Source: Gordionus sp. m RMFG-2023 (Eukaryota > Nematomorpha > Gordioida > Chordodea > Parachordodidae). From it: a DNA stretch of 64,000 nucleotides. The notes below the pieces were generated by a model that saw only the letters and a list, made by a program, of their open reading frames with translations, was not told where the DNA came from and made no database searches. The translations under genes were made by a program, and so were the position numbers. Positions 1 to 11,467 of the stretch are shown here, in pieces. Position 1 is the stretch's first letter. Each line of letters begins with the position of its first letter. The stretch is from the NCBI RefSeq assembly GCF_954871325.1, contig NC_088778.1, positions 17,697,666 to 17,761,665 of the forward strand, given 5' to 3'.

Positions 1-418
1 AAAAGCCATTAGAAAATGAAACCAATTTTAAAAAATAAAATATTACAAACAAGGAATGATAAAAACAATAAATAAAATAAAACTAATTTGAAAATTAATA
101 CCAAGAGAAAAGATTATATATGGGAATAGGATATCCTAATAAATGTAAAAATATTTTAAACATTCTCAATAACGATAGGGTTGCTAAATGTTAAGGTTTA
201 ATAGTTATTAAGATCTAATCATATAACTCCATAAAATATTAAATTCATAAGTTTATTTCTTTAATTATAATAAATAATATGAATAATATAAAAATCATTT
301 AAATCATAAAAATTAATAACTTTATTAGATATTATATATTTTTTATTAAAATACAAGATTTATTATTATTTATATAAGTAATAATAATAATTGATAGGAT
401 ATTTTTGAAGTTAATGCA

Positions 419-691
419 TTATTTTATAATAATAATATGTTGCCATAAGAAATAAAGCTTTGCTAGTTCAGATATAAATTCAGAATGTTCTATTCCATTT
501 CCGAAATCTATACATCCTTGAAACTCATTTTTATACCAATGAATAAATCGATGCATAGACACATGCGAATTGGATTGAATTGTTAATCCTTTTAAAGAAA
601 GAATCTAAAAAACCTAAAATAAAATAATTTTAAAGTTATAAAAATAAGTTAATTTCTAACCTAGACTTATTTGTATTTGTTGACTCCAAAT
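419..691 (-). CDS. Unidentified two-exon gene fragment
   Basis: On the - strand, a short exon (691-661) and a longer one (604-419) can be joined across a 56-nt GT-AG intron (660-605) in phase 1. The joined reading frame is open, contains segments such as SHVSMHRFIHWYKNEFQGC and GIEHSEFISELAKLYFLWQ, and ends at a stop at 419-421. Codon use is less A/T-biased than the surroundings, which suggests real or recent coding. I do not recognise the family. The tiny intron resembles the 44-nt intron in the SETD3-like gene of this window, which favours a host exon over a transposon piece, but a transposase fragment is not excluded. Confidence 0.35.
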
Positions 692-1091
692 TCTTAAGAA
701 TTATAAAACATCCTACTGAGCAAAATTTTAAAACTAATTAAAATAATTCAGCCATGCTAAGCAAAGATATAAATTGGGCCAGGCACAAGTTCATAAGTAA
801 ATAAAACTCTTAATTTCTTAAGTTTTTATAAATCTAAATGTAATTTATATGGAACCCACAAAATTGTGACAGTTGATATTCTTATATGGAATCTTCAGTT
901 TAGATATATATGATTGCATAAAGTAAATAAGATACCTAATAAACTTGAATAAAAATTGCTGATATTGCTATAATGTAAATTTTATAAATTAAGAAAATAA
1001 AAATAAAAGCTTTTGATAAAATATAATGTTTGATTAATAAAATTGTATCAGTAGTAAATTAAAATGATAATAAAAATAATGGACTCATGGG

Positions 1092-3272
1092 CAGGGGCGG
1101 ACTGGCGACGCTACGGCCTCGTGGACATTTTTTATAGCGGCCTTTATATGGGGGTTTCGCCCCCATACCCCCATATTGCGGGCCTTTGGCTCGTTTTGCC
1201 CGGTCATCGACCGGGTTCCCCTAAATGGCTTCTTTGATTTGCATGATTTTTATTACTTCTTATTTTTTGAAAATAAGTTCAAAAGTTTTACATTTTTAGT
1301 AAAAAAAGAATAGTATTATACGATATTCATATATTTTATTTTTAAAAAATGCACATCTAAAATCATATTCATTACCTATATAAAATAATATTCATTGAAA
1401 ATATATATTTTATATTAGATTTACAACGATATTGCATTATAAAATCAAATCATACATCACATGTTAAGTATAAAAAAATATAATCAATATATTATATCAA
1501 TTAATTATAAATATAAAATTATTGCAGTTATACAATATTACAGAGAATAAAATTGCTGCACTTTTATAAAATCAGGCACCGATCATATTGTAAATAATAT
1601 TAATAAGATTCTAATAAAAGAATTAAGAAAATATATAATTTTTACCTTAATAAATCTCTCATTAACTTTGAACCTTTGCGCAAATATACAGGAATATCTT
1701 CTAGTTCAATCTACGCTAATAGTTCTCGTTCAACTGACATCATTAAAAACGCTTCTAATTTTTCTTGGTCAATGCTTATTTTTATAATTTTTAATTTACT
1801 AAATGCTTTCTCGCAATTAACCTGAGTAAATGATAAAGTTAAAATGTATTCATATGCCAAAAATAAATTAGTGTAACTTGTATATGCTTATTGTATCTTT
1901 TAAGAATTTCATACACGCATATTAAAAACTTGTTACATTTATTATCACACTGATTTGTTATCATATTGTAATATTCCATCTTCTTCATTTGACTACTCAC
2001 TTGTACATGCGATATCATCGTCCGTTTCATTTATTCTGCTACCAAATCTTTGAATACACTGGCAAATGAACATAATTCGTTATGAAATTTAACACTTAAT
2101 GTATATGCCAATTGTGCCAGTTTTTCCAAGGTCTTTTCAGAAATACCTTTATTATTTATTTTATCAAAATATCTTGGATGCAAATATTGCACATTCAAGA
2201 TAAGCTCTCAATTCGCAGAAAGTATTTCCGACAAGCTGTTTATAATTTGATCAATTATTAGGACGAAATAGTTCGAACCTATAAAGGTCAATCTATTCTT
2301 GAGGACGTTCATCTTGGCATTTGTCACTATATATTCTCTTCGCTCATCCAATTCGATCTTTTTCCAGAGCATTTTGTACTCAGATACTCTCCGGAAGCTA
2401 TAAATATGAAAATGTTTCATTTAAATTAGCAGCCATTTTATTGCTTTATTTTGAATCAATGTAATAATCGATGATACAGAAGATTTAGCATCTTCTTTCA
2501 TTTTCCATGCTGACAAAGTACCTGATTTTTTAGTTTGAAGATATGACAGTGGCCCCATTATTTAAAAAATTTTTAAATATATTATAACTGTACTTAGCAT
2601 CTTAAATTTACATAAATTATCAAGTTTTTGTTTCAAATTATTTATTATCTATTATAAATTGAAGTGCCTTTATCGTTATTGGGAGCAAGCTCTCTTTACC
2701 ATATATCCATCTAAGGGCTTTTTCACGTGCCCACCACCTTATCTCACCTATTTTTTGCAGCCTTCTTAACTTATTTTGGCCAGATGAATTATTCTGTTTC
2801 ACCCAAGCATCCATCCTTTTATCTGATTCACCGACCTGGATTTTATTTGATTTCAATGAATTAAGAACAAGAAATGTTGGCTATATTATTTCTACAATAA
2901 AGCAATGTATAAAAATATAATATAATAAATTAATGCTTTCACTCTACGCAAACGAAAGCGTTTTCACTTCATTTGAAAAAAAAACAAAGAAAAGAACGTT
3001 GTAATGATGTGTAGCGTCAAGCGACGTTATTGATACATTATGTATTAAAATATAGTAAACGACATGACAATTCTCAAGGAATGTGATATTCAAATCTTAG
3101 AGATATCATTAAAAATAAATAATTGATAAGAGAAAATAATGTGAACATAATAATAATTTTTTCTAATCGGCCTCTATTTTGATATTTTCTTCTGATCGGC
3201 CTCAAAAATCGACATTTTCTCGCGGCCTCGTGGGCAAAATGCCCACCGGGTCTTATGGCCAGACCGCCCCTG
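1092..3272 (-). mobile_element. hAT element, ZMYM1-like, decayed
   Basis: Terminal inverted repeats read CAGGGGCGGACTGGC on the left and, reverse-complemented, CAGGGGCGGTCTGGCC on the right, which fits the hAT CAGNG terminus. Subterminal G/C-rich blocks (GGCCTCGTGG, CGCCCCCATA) stand out from the AT background. The flanking 8-mers (ctcatggg and agtcaagc) match only in part, so the TSD is worn. Sequence on both sides belongs to another hAT: the right flank aligns with the hAT at 24.5 kb, so this element sits inside that older one. It is about 2.2 kb and carries a broken transposase on the - strand. Confidence 0.75.
1640..2870 (-). pseudogene. ZMYM1-like hAT transposase remnant
   Basis: Read 5' to 3' on the - strand, the first piece (2856-2638) contains RLQKIGEIRWWAREKAL and IYGKESLLPITIKALQFI, the pattern seen upstream of the catalytic region in animal zinc-finger MYM-type protein 1-like hAT transposases. 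The middle piece (2420-2208) carries FRRVSEYKMLWKKIELDE. The end (about 1800-1690) reads LSFTQVNCEKAFSKLKIIK and then LEAFLMMSVERELL, matching the C-terminal dimerisation segment. Several stops and frameshifts separate these blocks, so no full protein can be made. It lies wholly within the 1092-3272 element. Confidence 0.7.
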
Positions 3273-3855
3273 AGTCAAGCCTCAATGACCATGGACTTCC
3301 ACATAATAAACTTATAGCGTTATTGAAAACCTTAGAAATGATAATGGAAGTAATTTCTCGATATCCTTTTTTTTGACTAGGAATTAGAGAATGGATTGGA
3401 GGAGTCTAACTTATCGCAATTATTTGAAGCAAAGTGCAAAACAATAAATGTTTTTAATAAATTCCACGCTTTAGAAGAGTTGTTTAATAAGTATAATACC
3501 GCAATCCCCTCATTGGCGTAGTGCGTGTTTTTAATATAAATGTCGTATTAACTGCCAAACGTTTTTGTCTATCAGATAAAAATTTTGAAAAACAATTGTC
3601 ATTAAAAATTAATAAGAAAAATTTTTTATAAATAAAAATATTATTTATTCGCTATATTATATTGCATTTATAATTATATTATCAAAATAAAACTATATTA
3701 TTTTTTAATATGGCTAATATAATTTGTTAAAATATATAAAACTATTATTTATATTAAATTATATTTAAAAAAAATTTTATTATACGCATTTCTCTTTTTT
3801 GAAAGCGAAAGTGAACGCGTTCGATTTTCCTAGAAATCTTGACAGCATTAAATAA
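3273..3855 (+). pseudogene. hAT transposase C-terminal remnant
   Basis: The + strand encodes KLIALLKTLE near 3310, corresponding to the same region of the hAT at 24.6 kb. Further on is VVLTAKRFCLSDKNFEKQLS (about 3543-3600), the classic hAT C-terminal dimerisation motif. Stops interrupt the frame. The piece ends in a terminus-like GAACGCGTTCGATTTT followed by CTAGAAAT, the same as the right end of the inner hAT near 28.26 kb. It is therefore the right part of an older copy of that family, split by the ZMYM1-like insertion at 1092-3272. The left end of this copy was not located. Confidence 0.7.
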
Positions 3856-4555
3856 AATTCCAGGAAATCATACTAGTATTTTGTACATAAATCTGCCCAT
3901 TTTTTTAAAATATTTATGATTATCTTTATAAAAATAAATAATTGTTTTGTTAAAAAAAATATCTTGGATTTCAATTCCAAGGGATAAGATCTTTATTTTT
4001 TAATTTAATGGCCCTTAAAAATTCCTTCAAAACTATCAAAAATCATTTTTGGAAAGATATAATGTTCTTACATGGATAGGAACAATGTTATACATAATAA
4101 TAAATTTGTGTATATATATATAAAATACTTTTTAAAATTTCTATTTCGTTTTACGTAATGATTGAAGAAGTTTTTTTTATAAGATTCAATCCAAAAAAAT
4201 TTCTTTAGAATGTTAAAAAGTACGATATTTTCTGAATTTTATCATTATTGACATTCTGTAGTTCTCTATATTATTAGTTTTAATTTAAAAAATATAATTA
4301 TTGCCGAAATACGAATCCATTTGGATTTTTTTTAAATTACGGAGTTTAACCATCTTTTTTGATGAAGTTAGTATCCCTTAACTTTGTAACAATTTCATTA
4401 AAATTATTTTATTTATTCTAAGACAATATATAATTATTCACAAATTAATAACGGATTCAATTCAAAATCTTATATAAATAAAAATGAATACCAAAACTCA
4501 AAAGAAAACATTATTTAACAAATTTTTATTTAGTTTGATGATTTTTTTTAAATAT

Positions 4556-5735
4556 TCTATTGATTTTTTTTTTTTTAAATATGGTATAAATTTATTATAA
4601 TTGAATAATATAATATAAGTATAACAATATATGTATTTTTTTTTAACTGGACTTTATTATTTATTCATAATCATTAAATTACAGAGGATTAAAAAATATA
4701 TATTAAAATGGATATATTAAAAATTAAATATAAAAAAAATAAATATATAATATATATATAATCTATGAAGACATTAAAAAGGACTATAAAAAAAATATAT
4801 ATATTTTAAAAAAAGGGGGGTATATATCATCTAAGAGAAGAGTGAATACTTAAAAAATTAGACCGGCAAATTTCCAGGGAAATCTGCTGGCGAAGTTAAA
4901 ATCCTTCATTGGGGGTCCCCTGAGATCTGTCTCATTTTTTTCCTATAATTTTAATGAAATTGAGGGCCTCGTTTCCAAACATGCCTAGGGTATTGGTAAC
5001 GATAGGAATGAACATAGTGTTGGCGAGGCCAGCGTATTTATTTTTTTTAAAGATTTCTGCCTTTTCGATAGCAGAAAATGAGAGGTTAGACTTGGCTGCA
5101 AAATCAACGCAAGTGTAATCCCATGTTAGCGGAAGACCATTAGACCAGGGTATGAGAGAAATACCATCCGGGCGTATGGCGTATTTGTTTGAAAGACCCA
5201 CTGGTTCGAGGGTAGATGGGATATTAACTTTTTTGAGGGCGGCTAGTAAAATGTTATTGATAGATTTATGACGAGGTTGTCGTCAACGGGAGAACTTGCA
5301 GTGCAAGGTAAAACATATGTATATAAATAAGCCATATTTCTTCATAACACATTTATTCATATTTATCTATACTTTAAAAAAAAATATATGGATGGTAAGC
5401 CTTCGATTCAATGGGCTGACCACAGTCGATGCAGATGGAGGGAACTACGACATTACAGCCGAGGCGGAGGGCTATAGATATACATAGCTGTTCGCCAGTC
5501 ATGAGGAGGCCAAGATTGGCGCTGGGGATGGCTTCCAACCATTCGTAGCCAGAGTTTGCATTTAGTACCAAATCATTGGGATTTTCCTCAAAGGGCCTGT
5601 TCGAAATAAGATATTCAACGGAACGGGCGATCAGAGGAGCATCCCAGTCTTTTTGGGTACTGGAAGCGGGACGGCTAAGGGTGGGAGAGCAGTTGTTGTC
5701 CCAAAAGGTGAGGGCCTGTGAGAGGTCAGTATCTA
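4556..5735 (-). mobile_element. 5'-truncated LINE with C-terminal nuclease domain
   Basis: This is the 3' portion of a non-LTR retrotransposon on the - strand, truncated at its 5' end and inserted in the dispersed repeat, whose intact copy at 58.0 kb lacks it. Only the region downstream of the reverse transcriptase is present. Beyond the coding part, an A/T-rich tail (about 4560-4900) leads into the repeat, with AAATAT on both sides as a possible target duplication. The same protein family recurs at 40.2-41.9 kb. Confidence 0.65.
4932..5735 (-). pseudogene. LINE C-terminal CCHC plus PD-(D/E)xK-like domain
   Basis: From 5735 down to about 5380 the frame is open and reads ALTFWDNNCSPTLSRP, then SGYEWLEAIPSANLGLLM, then a zinc-knuckle start CIDCGQPIESKAYH. 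About 90 bp of unrelated A/T-rich sequence (about 5300-5390) replaces the expected second half of the knuckle. The frame resumes as RHKSINNILLAALKKVNIPS, then IRPDGISLIPWSNGLPLTWD followed by YTCVDFAAKSNL. In many animal LINEs the RPDG...WDxTC block lies at the C-terminus; I infer it is a restriction-like (PD-(D/E)xK) endonuclease, as in R2-type elements. The interruption makes this copy dead. Confidence 0.65.
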
Positions 5736-6040
5736 AAATATCTTAAAGTACATTTGTCCAATTCAGTTCGTAATAGGGTTACTTATTGCTAGTGCATTGA
5801 TGGATCTCTCTACCGTTACTTGCGAGCAAGGAGCAGCTAGAACTACTCGCTAAAGGGTGTATTATTCAAGTTAATGAAATATTTTGGATAGCCAATATTG
5901 CTAAATATTTTGATGGGAAGGCATCTTTCTATATATTAAACTATTAATTTTTGTCGTAATATCCTTTAGAGAATTAAAGTTAAATAACAAATGGCTCAAA
6001 ATTAAACTCGAGCCAACTATTGGAACTACTAAAGCCCACT

Positions 6041-6229
6041 TGAGCTGATTAATGTCAACTCCTGAGCCAACTCATTTAGTCGGCTTGAACCTTAGCCAAT
6101 TTTTATGACTTTAGGCCAGACCTCGTAAATTATTAATTAAATAAACTTTTTTGATGATATATGAATGAAAAATATCTAAAAATCGATAAATTCCTATAAT
6201 AAATTTTTCCCGGTTTTAGAAGATAATTT
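6041..6229. other. Intergenic, nothing recognised
   Basis: This short AT-rich stretch follows the dispersed repeat. It has several GAGCC/GGCTC-containing words that may be the end of that repeat. No reading frame or terminus could be supported. Confidence 0.4.
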
Positions 6230-6640
6230 TTTCGAATTCGATGCTAAATATTTAATAATTAATATTGAATTGAACAACTCGTCCTCTAGTTTTTAAATTG
6301 GTTTATCGATCACAACTCGGTTTATTCGATTTGCTAGTGTAAAATATTAATTATAAAATATTTTTATCTAAAGATAAGAGCGTTTTATAAAAAAAGAAAT
6401 ATAATATATTCTTTTTTTAATACGATAATTATTTCTAAGTGAATATTGAACTACTCATCCTCTAGTTTTTAATTTGGATTCTCGATCACAAATCGAGTTC
6501 GAGACTCAAGTTGGTAGTTTAAAGTGATAATTACACAATATTTTCAGGTTATAAGAGAACAATTTTTTTAAAAATAAATCTAATATTATTAAACGTAATT
6601 ATTTCTATGCTAATATTGAAATATTCATCCTCTCATAAAA
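6230..6640. repeat. Degenerate tandem repeat, about three units
   Basis: A unit of roughly 165-190 bp recurs about three times. Each unit is recognised by AATATTGAAnTA followed by CATCCTCTAGTTTTTAA and TCGATCACAA. Units have diverged by small indels. No coding potential was seen. Confidence 0.6.
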
Positions 6641-6689
6641 ATATGGTTAAGCAATATATTTAAAATAAAATATTATAATAAATTGTTTT

Positions 6690-6945
6690 TGTGTTGGTGC
6701 GCGGATGGGTGCTCAGGTCTATGGATTTGTTCGATCAGATCGACCCATTTGGTTGTGTAGGTTTTTATTCATTTTTCGACTAAAAACAAGGGTCGTGGTC
6801 GTGTAAAACCATCTATTTAACCACACTAATTGACACTATTCCTTTTTTGATGGTATCTTTTCCTTTTTGATTAATACTTTTTCTTTTTTGATCGAATACT
6901 TTTCCTTTTTTGAATGGAAAACCCTGTAATAAAAGATAATATTAT
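6690..6945. repeat. CCTTTTTTGA tandem repeat with G/C-rich lead-in
   Basis: Words such as CCTTTTTTGATTGAAT recur four times at 6840-6920, followed by GAATGGAAAACCCTGTAAT. The same repeat and the same closing words occur at 35250-35420, so this is a dispersed family rather than a local microsatellite. A less AT-rich block at 6695-6830 precedes it. Confidence 0.55.
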
Positions 6946-7456
6946 ATATTGATTTGTAGTATAAATATATTGATTGAAAGTCAAGGGTATAATAAATGGT
7001 TGCATAAGATCTTTTTGATAATTTAGCTATGATTTTGACTGTAACATTCGAGGAATTAAAATTATAAAAATTATTGATAAGATACGATTATCTAAAATTG
7101 AATAATTAATTCTATTTATCAAAAAAAACGAATAAACTCTAGTATTCGAAAGTTAATAAAACCAAGAGTTAAAAAAAAGTTTTCAAAAATATTTTGACCA
7201 AAAATAATTTTTAAGATTTTTTTCAAACTCTGATCAAAACACATAGCCTCACAAACCCGGATTTTTCCTTTTCTCAAATTAGAAATATAAAATTTGGTTC
7301 AAAAATGAGACCCAAAATTAATAAGCGTAAAATTAATAATGTGATAACCTAATTGAATATTGAATCTGAATAAAATTTCTATTAAACAAGATCAAACATT
7401 CTTATCTATTTTGCCTAGAATTAAAATGAAACAAATTTTATAAAAATATATGTTAG

Positions 7457-7658
7457 GTGGGCAGTATCGTGTGTAAGCACTAGACAAAACCGCATTGTCA
7501 AAAAGAACGATTTCGCTAAAGAGGAATCGATACTGGCACTTATTCCATTCATGGATATGTTTAATCATGATGGAAATCTTCCCATGTCAATTGATTATGA
7601 TATCGAAAATCAAGATGTTATTATATACGCCCCAAAAATTTATCATATTGACCAGCAA
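7457..7658 (+). CDS. setd3: SETD3-like methyltransferase, exon 1 (of those visible)
   Basis: The exon opens after an AG acceptor (7455-7456) in phase 1 and ends before GT at 7659. It encodes WAVSCVSTRQNRIV, ALIPFMDMFNHDGN and then DVIIYAPKIYHIDQQ. This matches the SET core of animal SETD3, where the equivalents are YRWAVSSVMTRQN and ALIPLWDMCNHTNG. The NH pair in DMFNH is the SAM-binding signature of SET domains. SETD3 enzymes methylate an actin histidine in the cytosol. The frame is fully open (67 codons). The N-terminal third of the protein (about 230 residues) was not found to the left and may lie outside the window. Confidence 0.8.
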
Positions 7659-7708
7659 GTTAATTTTTATATTTATTTTAAATCATATATTACAATAATT
7701 CTTTCCTA

Positions 7709-8000
7709 GAGACCTGCTCGAACCGGCTTTTGAAGATTTTTGAACTATTTTTGGACCCGACCCGAAAAATTATTTTGCACATGCCCGGTCCATTTTTTTT
7801 AGTCAGTCTGAAAAATATTATGCACATTTTTATAGTAGATATCTAAGACCTGGACCGGACCAATAACCCGAATCAAATAAAGATCCTTTGTAAAGATCAG
7901 ACTGAAAATGGTTTTTTGAAAATTGGTTCGCTCGGTCTGGACAGTTGCAAAATATGTTAGGCCAAAACCAAACTGAATTCAAAAGCCAGGACAGGAGACT
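7709..8000. mobile_element. Possible hAT-like MITE in intron 1
   Basis: The G/C-richer block begins TAGAGACCTGCTCGAACCGG and ends, reverse-complemented, CAGTCTCCTGTCCTGGC. Internally, GAAAAATTATTTTGCACAT and GAAAAATATTATGCACAT form a direct repeat. The terminal match is only partial and the flanking 8-mers do not agree, so the boundaries are tentative. Confidence 0.35.
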
Positions 8001-8358
8001 GCTATCTAAAGTCAGAATGCAAGGACAGGATCAAGGACATTTTTTTGGAAATTCGTTCGGTCATTTTAATTATTTTAACCTCTATCTATATTCTTGACCA
8101 ATATTTTGGTTTAACACCCCCTAACCCCCGCCCTGCAAAATTTGAATATTTTCTTTTTGATTTTTCTATTATTTATGGATTTTATAAGTTTTGTTAAATA
8201 AAATTACTTGCATTCATTTTTTTAGGAAATCTATTAAATTTATAAAATAAACAATCATGAATAAAAAGTATACTATCTAAAAAGAGAACTTATACATAAA
8301 CTTATAAATATTGTTCCTTAGTATTCCAAATATGCGGCTCATGGACAAAACAATATTA

Positions 8359-9615
8359 GGTTATTGCCACTTTCGGTGGGTGTATTATTTTTTTTTATTT
8401 TACATTTTTCTTTGTTATTTTTTTTTATGTTATTTTTTTTTAAAATTTTATATCATTTTTTAATTCAAGATATTTAAAAAAAAAATTTCCACAAAATTTT
8501 TTTGGTAGATTAAACTTTGCATTTTTATTTTTTTTTGGTGATAATACTATAATTAAAGGAAGATCTTATAAATAAATAAAATTTTAAGACTAGTATCCTT
8601 GTACATAAGTACTAATTCTTTAAAAAATATTAAAGAACCAAATTATTTTTAGGCCATTTTACAATTTTAAGGGCTTTGAAGGAATTAGATTATGATAGGA
8701 ATGCAATTTCTAGATGGTAATTTAAATTAAATATGGTTTTTAATATAGGTTTAAAAAATTTCGCAAGGTATGTGGGTTCCATATAGTCGAATCATTCAAA
8801 GATCTATAGAAATTGACGAACTCATGTGTGAAAGCGTAAATATTATCGTGGTCGGCATTTGATCTCCGAGGCTATATGGATCATCGGTGGCATATATCGG
8901 GAGACAAATGAAATATTTCTAAGTGCTACAACAACAATCAAGATATGTTTTCCTCTCATAATCTAATTCCTTCGAAGAACTTAAATTGTATAACGGCCTA
9001 AAAATATCTTTAATATTTTTTAAAGAATATACTAGTTTAAAAATTTTACTTATTTATGAGATCTTCCTTTAATTATAGTATTATCACCAAAAAAAATGCA
9101 AAGTTTCATTGCCCCCTTTAAAAACTTTATAGGCATTATCACAACAAAAATAAGTAATTTTCCTTAAGTTGCTAAATATTTCTTTATTTATGGGATCTTC
9201 TTTTAATTATAATATTATCACCAAAAAAAATTTAAAATGCAAAGTATCTGCCAAAAAAAAATTTAAAATGCAAAATTTGTAGAAAAAACTTTTTTAAAAT
9301 ATCTTAAATAAAAAATGATATAATCTTCCTTTAATTATAGTATTATTACCAAAAAAAATTTAAAATGCAAAGTTTCATCTATCAAAAATTTTGTAGAATA
9401 AACTTTATAAAAAATCTTAAATATAAAATGATATATTTATCTTCCTTTAATTATACTATTATCACCAAAAAAAATTTAAAATGCAAAGTTTCATCTACCA
9501 AAAAAAAATTAAAATGCAAGTAAAAATTTTTTTTTTAAATATCTTAAATAAAAATTGATATATTAATTCAAAAAAAATAACATAAAAAAAAATATACCCT
9601 CCGGTGGCAATAACC
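8359..9615 (+). mobile_element. Merlin (ISXO2/IS1595-like) DNA transposon
   Basis: The termini are GGTTATTGCCACTTTCGG (left) and, reverse-complemented, GGTTATTGCCACCGGAGG (right). Flanking 8-mers caatatta and aaatattt agree at six positions, including the AATATT core. Long subterminal inverted repeats follow. The right arm is expanded into about four copies of a roughly 115-bp unit (recognised by TTCCTTTAATTATAGTATTA and AAAATGCAAAGTTTCATC), while the left arm has one. A transposase remnant lies in the centre. GG-starting termini, 8-9 bp duplications and an IS1595-type transposase define Merlin. The element sits in SETD3 intron 1. Confidence 0.75.
8806..8940 (+). pseudogene. Merlin transposase core remnant
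   Basis: IEIDE is encoded at 8806-8820. After a frame change it is followed by KRKYYRGRHLISEAIWIIGG and IYRETNEIFLSAT (8832-8930). This matches the ISXO2/IS1595 transposase core, where (V)EIDES..G+RKYHRGR precedes W(V)(F/L)GG(I/V)ER and the first aspartate is catalytic. A single frameshift separates the aspartate from the KRKY block, and the rest of the protein is missing or unreadable. A decayed but diagnostic piece. Confidence 0.7.
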
Positions 9616-9623
9616 AAATATTT

Positions 9624-10167
9624 ATTCAAATAAAATTATGAGATGAAGTTTTTATTATGATGCGTAAAGTGGTCTTTATATTGCAGAAATGCAACCCATA
9701 AATATGAATATAGAATAGGTCATTATTTTAACAAAAGATTCCACTAATAACCCAGAAATTTGGAGACTAGGGGTCCGCTTCGGCTATACTATCTTCTATA
9801 GGTGTTAATTTCAACAATCCTAATTAGAAACCTCTCATCCTGGTATAATTACGCACATTTTTGTAAATAGGCACCTGATAGAACAGTTTATGATTTATCA
9901 ATATTTATGCTAATCTAAAATGGAAATTATATGTATTAAAAGATTGGCTAGTTTATTTCATTTAAATATTATGATTAATATTTACTCCATAGATATTTGA
10001 CTATCTGTTTCTCTGCCTTGAATCTAGATATCCGATTATCTGGCCTATATCGCATATTAAAATTTAGGACCAAAAAATGACCACCTGATTATAATTTAAA
10101 CAAAGTATATTTTTATTTTTAAATTTGCTATTATGTTATTTTATTATATTATTGCACCCAAATGCAG
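9624..10167. other. End of SETD3 intron 1, nothing recognised
   Basis: AT-rich intronic sequence between the Merlin right duplication and the exon 2 acceptor. No termini, arrays or reading frames could be supported. Confidence 0.5.
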
Positions 10168-10270
10168 ATATGTATGAATTATGGCAACCGATCTTCCGCA
10201 CAATATTTGATACATAACGGGTTTATACCCGACGAAATAAATCGCTTTGATGAAATATCCTTAAAATTTG
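10168..10270 (+). CDS. setd3: SETD3-like methyltransferase, exon 2
   Basis: This exon follows a clear polypyrimidine/AG acceptor (ending 10167) and joins exon 1 in phase 0. It encodes ICMNYGNRSSAQYLIHNGF followed by IPDEINRFDEISLKFG. Together with the end of exon 1 it reads DQQICMNYGNRS, which matches GEQIYIFYGTRS of SETD3, including the conserved tyrosine of the SET active site. It ends in phase 1 before GT at 10271. The intron separating it from exon 1 is about 2.5 kb and holds a Merlin element. Confidence 0.8.
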
Positions 10271-10314
10271 GTTTGTAAATTTTATTACATTATTATATTA
10301 TTTGTATACGACAG

Positions 10315-10515
10315 GATTGAATTCAAATGATCCAACATTATTGATTAAGAATACATATCTTAAAGAATTGAATGATGAAAATATAATAAACGATGCTTCC
10401 AATGTTTTTATATCTTCCGACAATTATTCTACGTTGATTTTAACCTTAAATCTAGAAAAATTTCCTTTACAATTAACGGCTTTCAATATGTTAAGAATTA
10501 TTTGTATGACCTTAG
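10315..10515 (+). CDS. setd3: SETD3-like methyltransferase, exon 3
   Basis: Joined to exon 2 across a 44-nt intron (10271-10314, GT...ACAG), this exon restores a GGA glycine codon at the junction. It encodes LNSNDPTLLIKNTYLKELN and then LQLTAFNMLRIICMTL, ending in phase 1 before GTAAT. The match to SETD3 runs through the end of the SET domain and into the Rubisco-LSMT substrate-binding domain (family pattern LLAFLRVFCMTEEEL). The frame is fully open. Confidence 0.8.
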
Positions 10516-11467
10516 GTAATTTCTTTTCTCTTATTTATATATAAATACTGATATACGTGTAATTTATAGGGTTGCCAAATCTTCTGATTTTTGGCGAAAC
10601 GATTTTTTAAAACTTTAATTTAAGCGTAAATTAGTGCCACGGTAATTTACAATTTCTTTTGATTTTTACGAAATCTCGAGGCTAAAAACAATTTTATTTT
10701 GAAATTTAATTATTTCAAATTTTCGGTTAAATTTAAAAAATGTTAGAATTTATCACATCATGGAAACGAGATTTTTTTTATTATAACAGTGAAAGTAGTG
10801 ATAAAATATCATTAATTAAATTTTGCATACCTTTTGAGGTATATGGGGGGGGCACATGTATATTTTCTCTTTTTTAAAAATTTTTAAACGTTTTGCTGCA
10901 GCTGCATTTTTGCAGGCTGTGCAAGCTTATTCCCTCTTCATTTTTCTGATTCCAAAGTTGGAAAAAGAGGGAGAAGAAAAAATACATCCTGAAACTAAGA
11001 GATGAATATGGGAGAATAGGCTATACGTCAAGAGTGTAAACAGGATGTTCTAATCTATGACATGTGGGCTAAATAAAGGAGTTAGAATATTACAATATGT
11101 CTCTAGGAATTTTGAATAAACAGGAACTTTGGGATAAAAACAATTTATAAAATGTTCACGAAATTTGCTATTGAAAACATTTTTAAAGTCTACTTTAGGA
11201 GGAGGATTTTGGATATAATACAAATAACATGTGAAGCTTACCTTCTCCCTTCACACCAATTTCTAATTGATACGTATACTTAATAAGTTAAAACCCGAGG
11301 TTTGGACACATGGCAATTATTTTTGTAATAATCTCCTAAATAGCCTACGACCAAAGTATTTGTGATATAATCAGGTTTGCCCCCATAATTGATTCGAATC
11401 TGATGGCAAGTCTTTTTTTAAAATAGTATTTAGGAAGGTTTTAAAGGCATTTAAATGATTTTTTGAG

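Larger units (their letters stand above)
3856..6040. repeat. Dispersed repeat, split by a LINE fragment
   Basis: Sequence at about 3860-4555 and 5735-6040 together corresponds to a second copy at about 57796-58385. Shared stretches include CTAGTATTTTG, AAATAATTGTTTTGTTAAAA and GCAGCTAGAACTACT-like text. The second copy is continuous where this one is split, so it shows the empty site: the intervening about 1.2 kb is an insertion. No coding capacity was recognised. The family could be a non-autonomous DNA element or a long terminal repeat. Confidence 0.6.
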
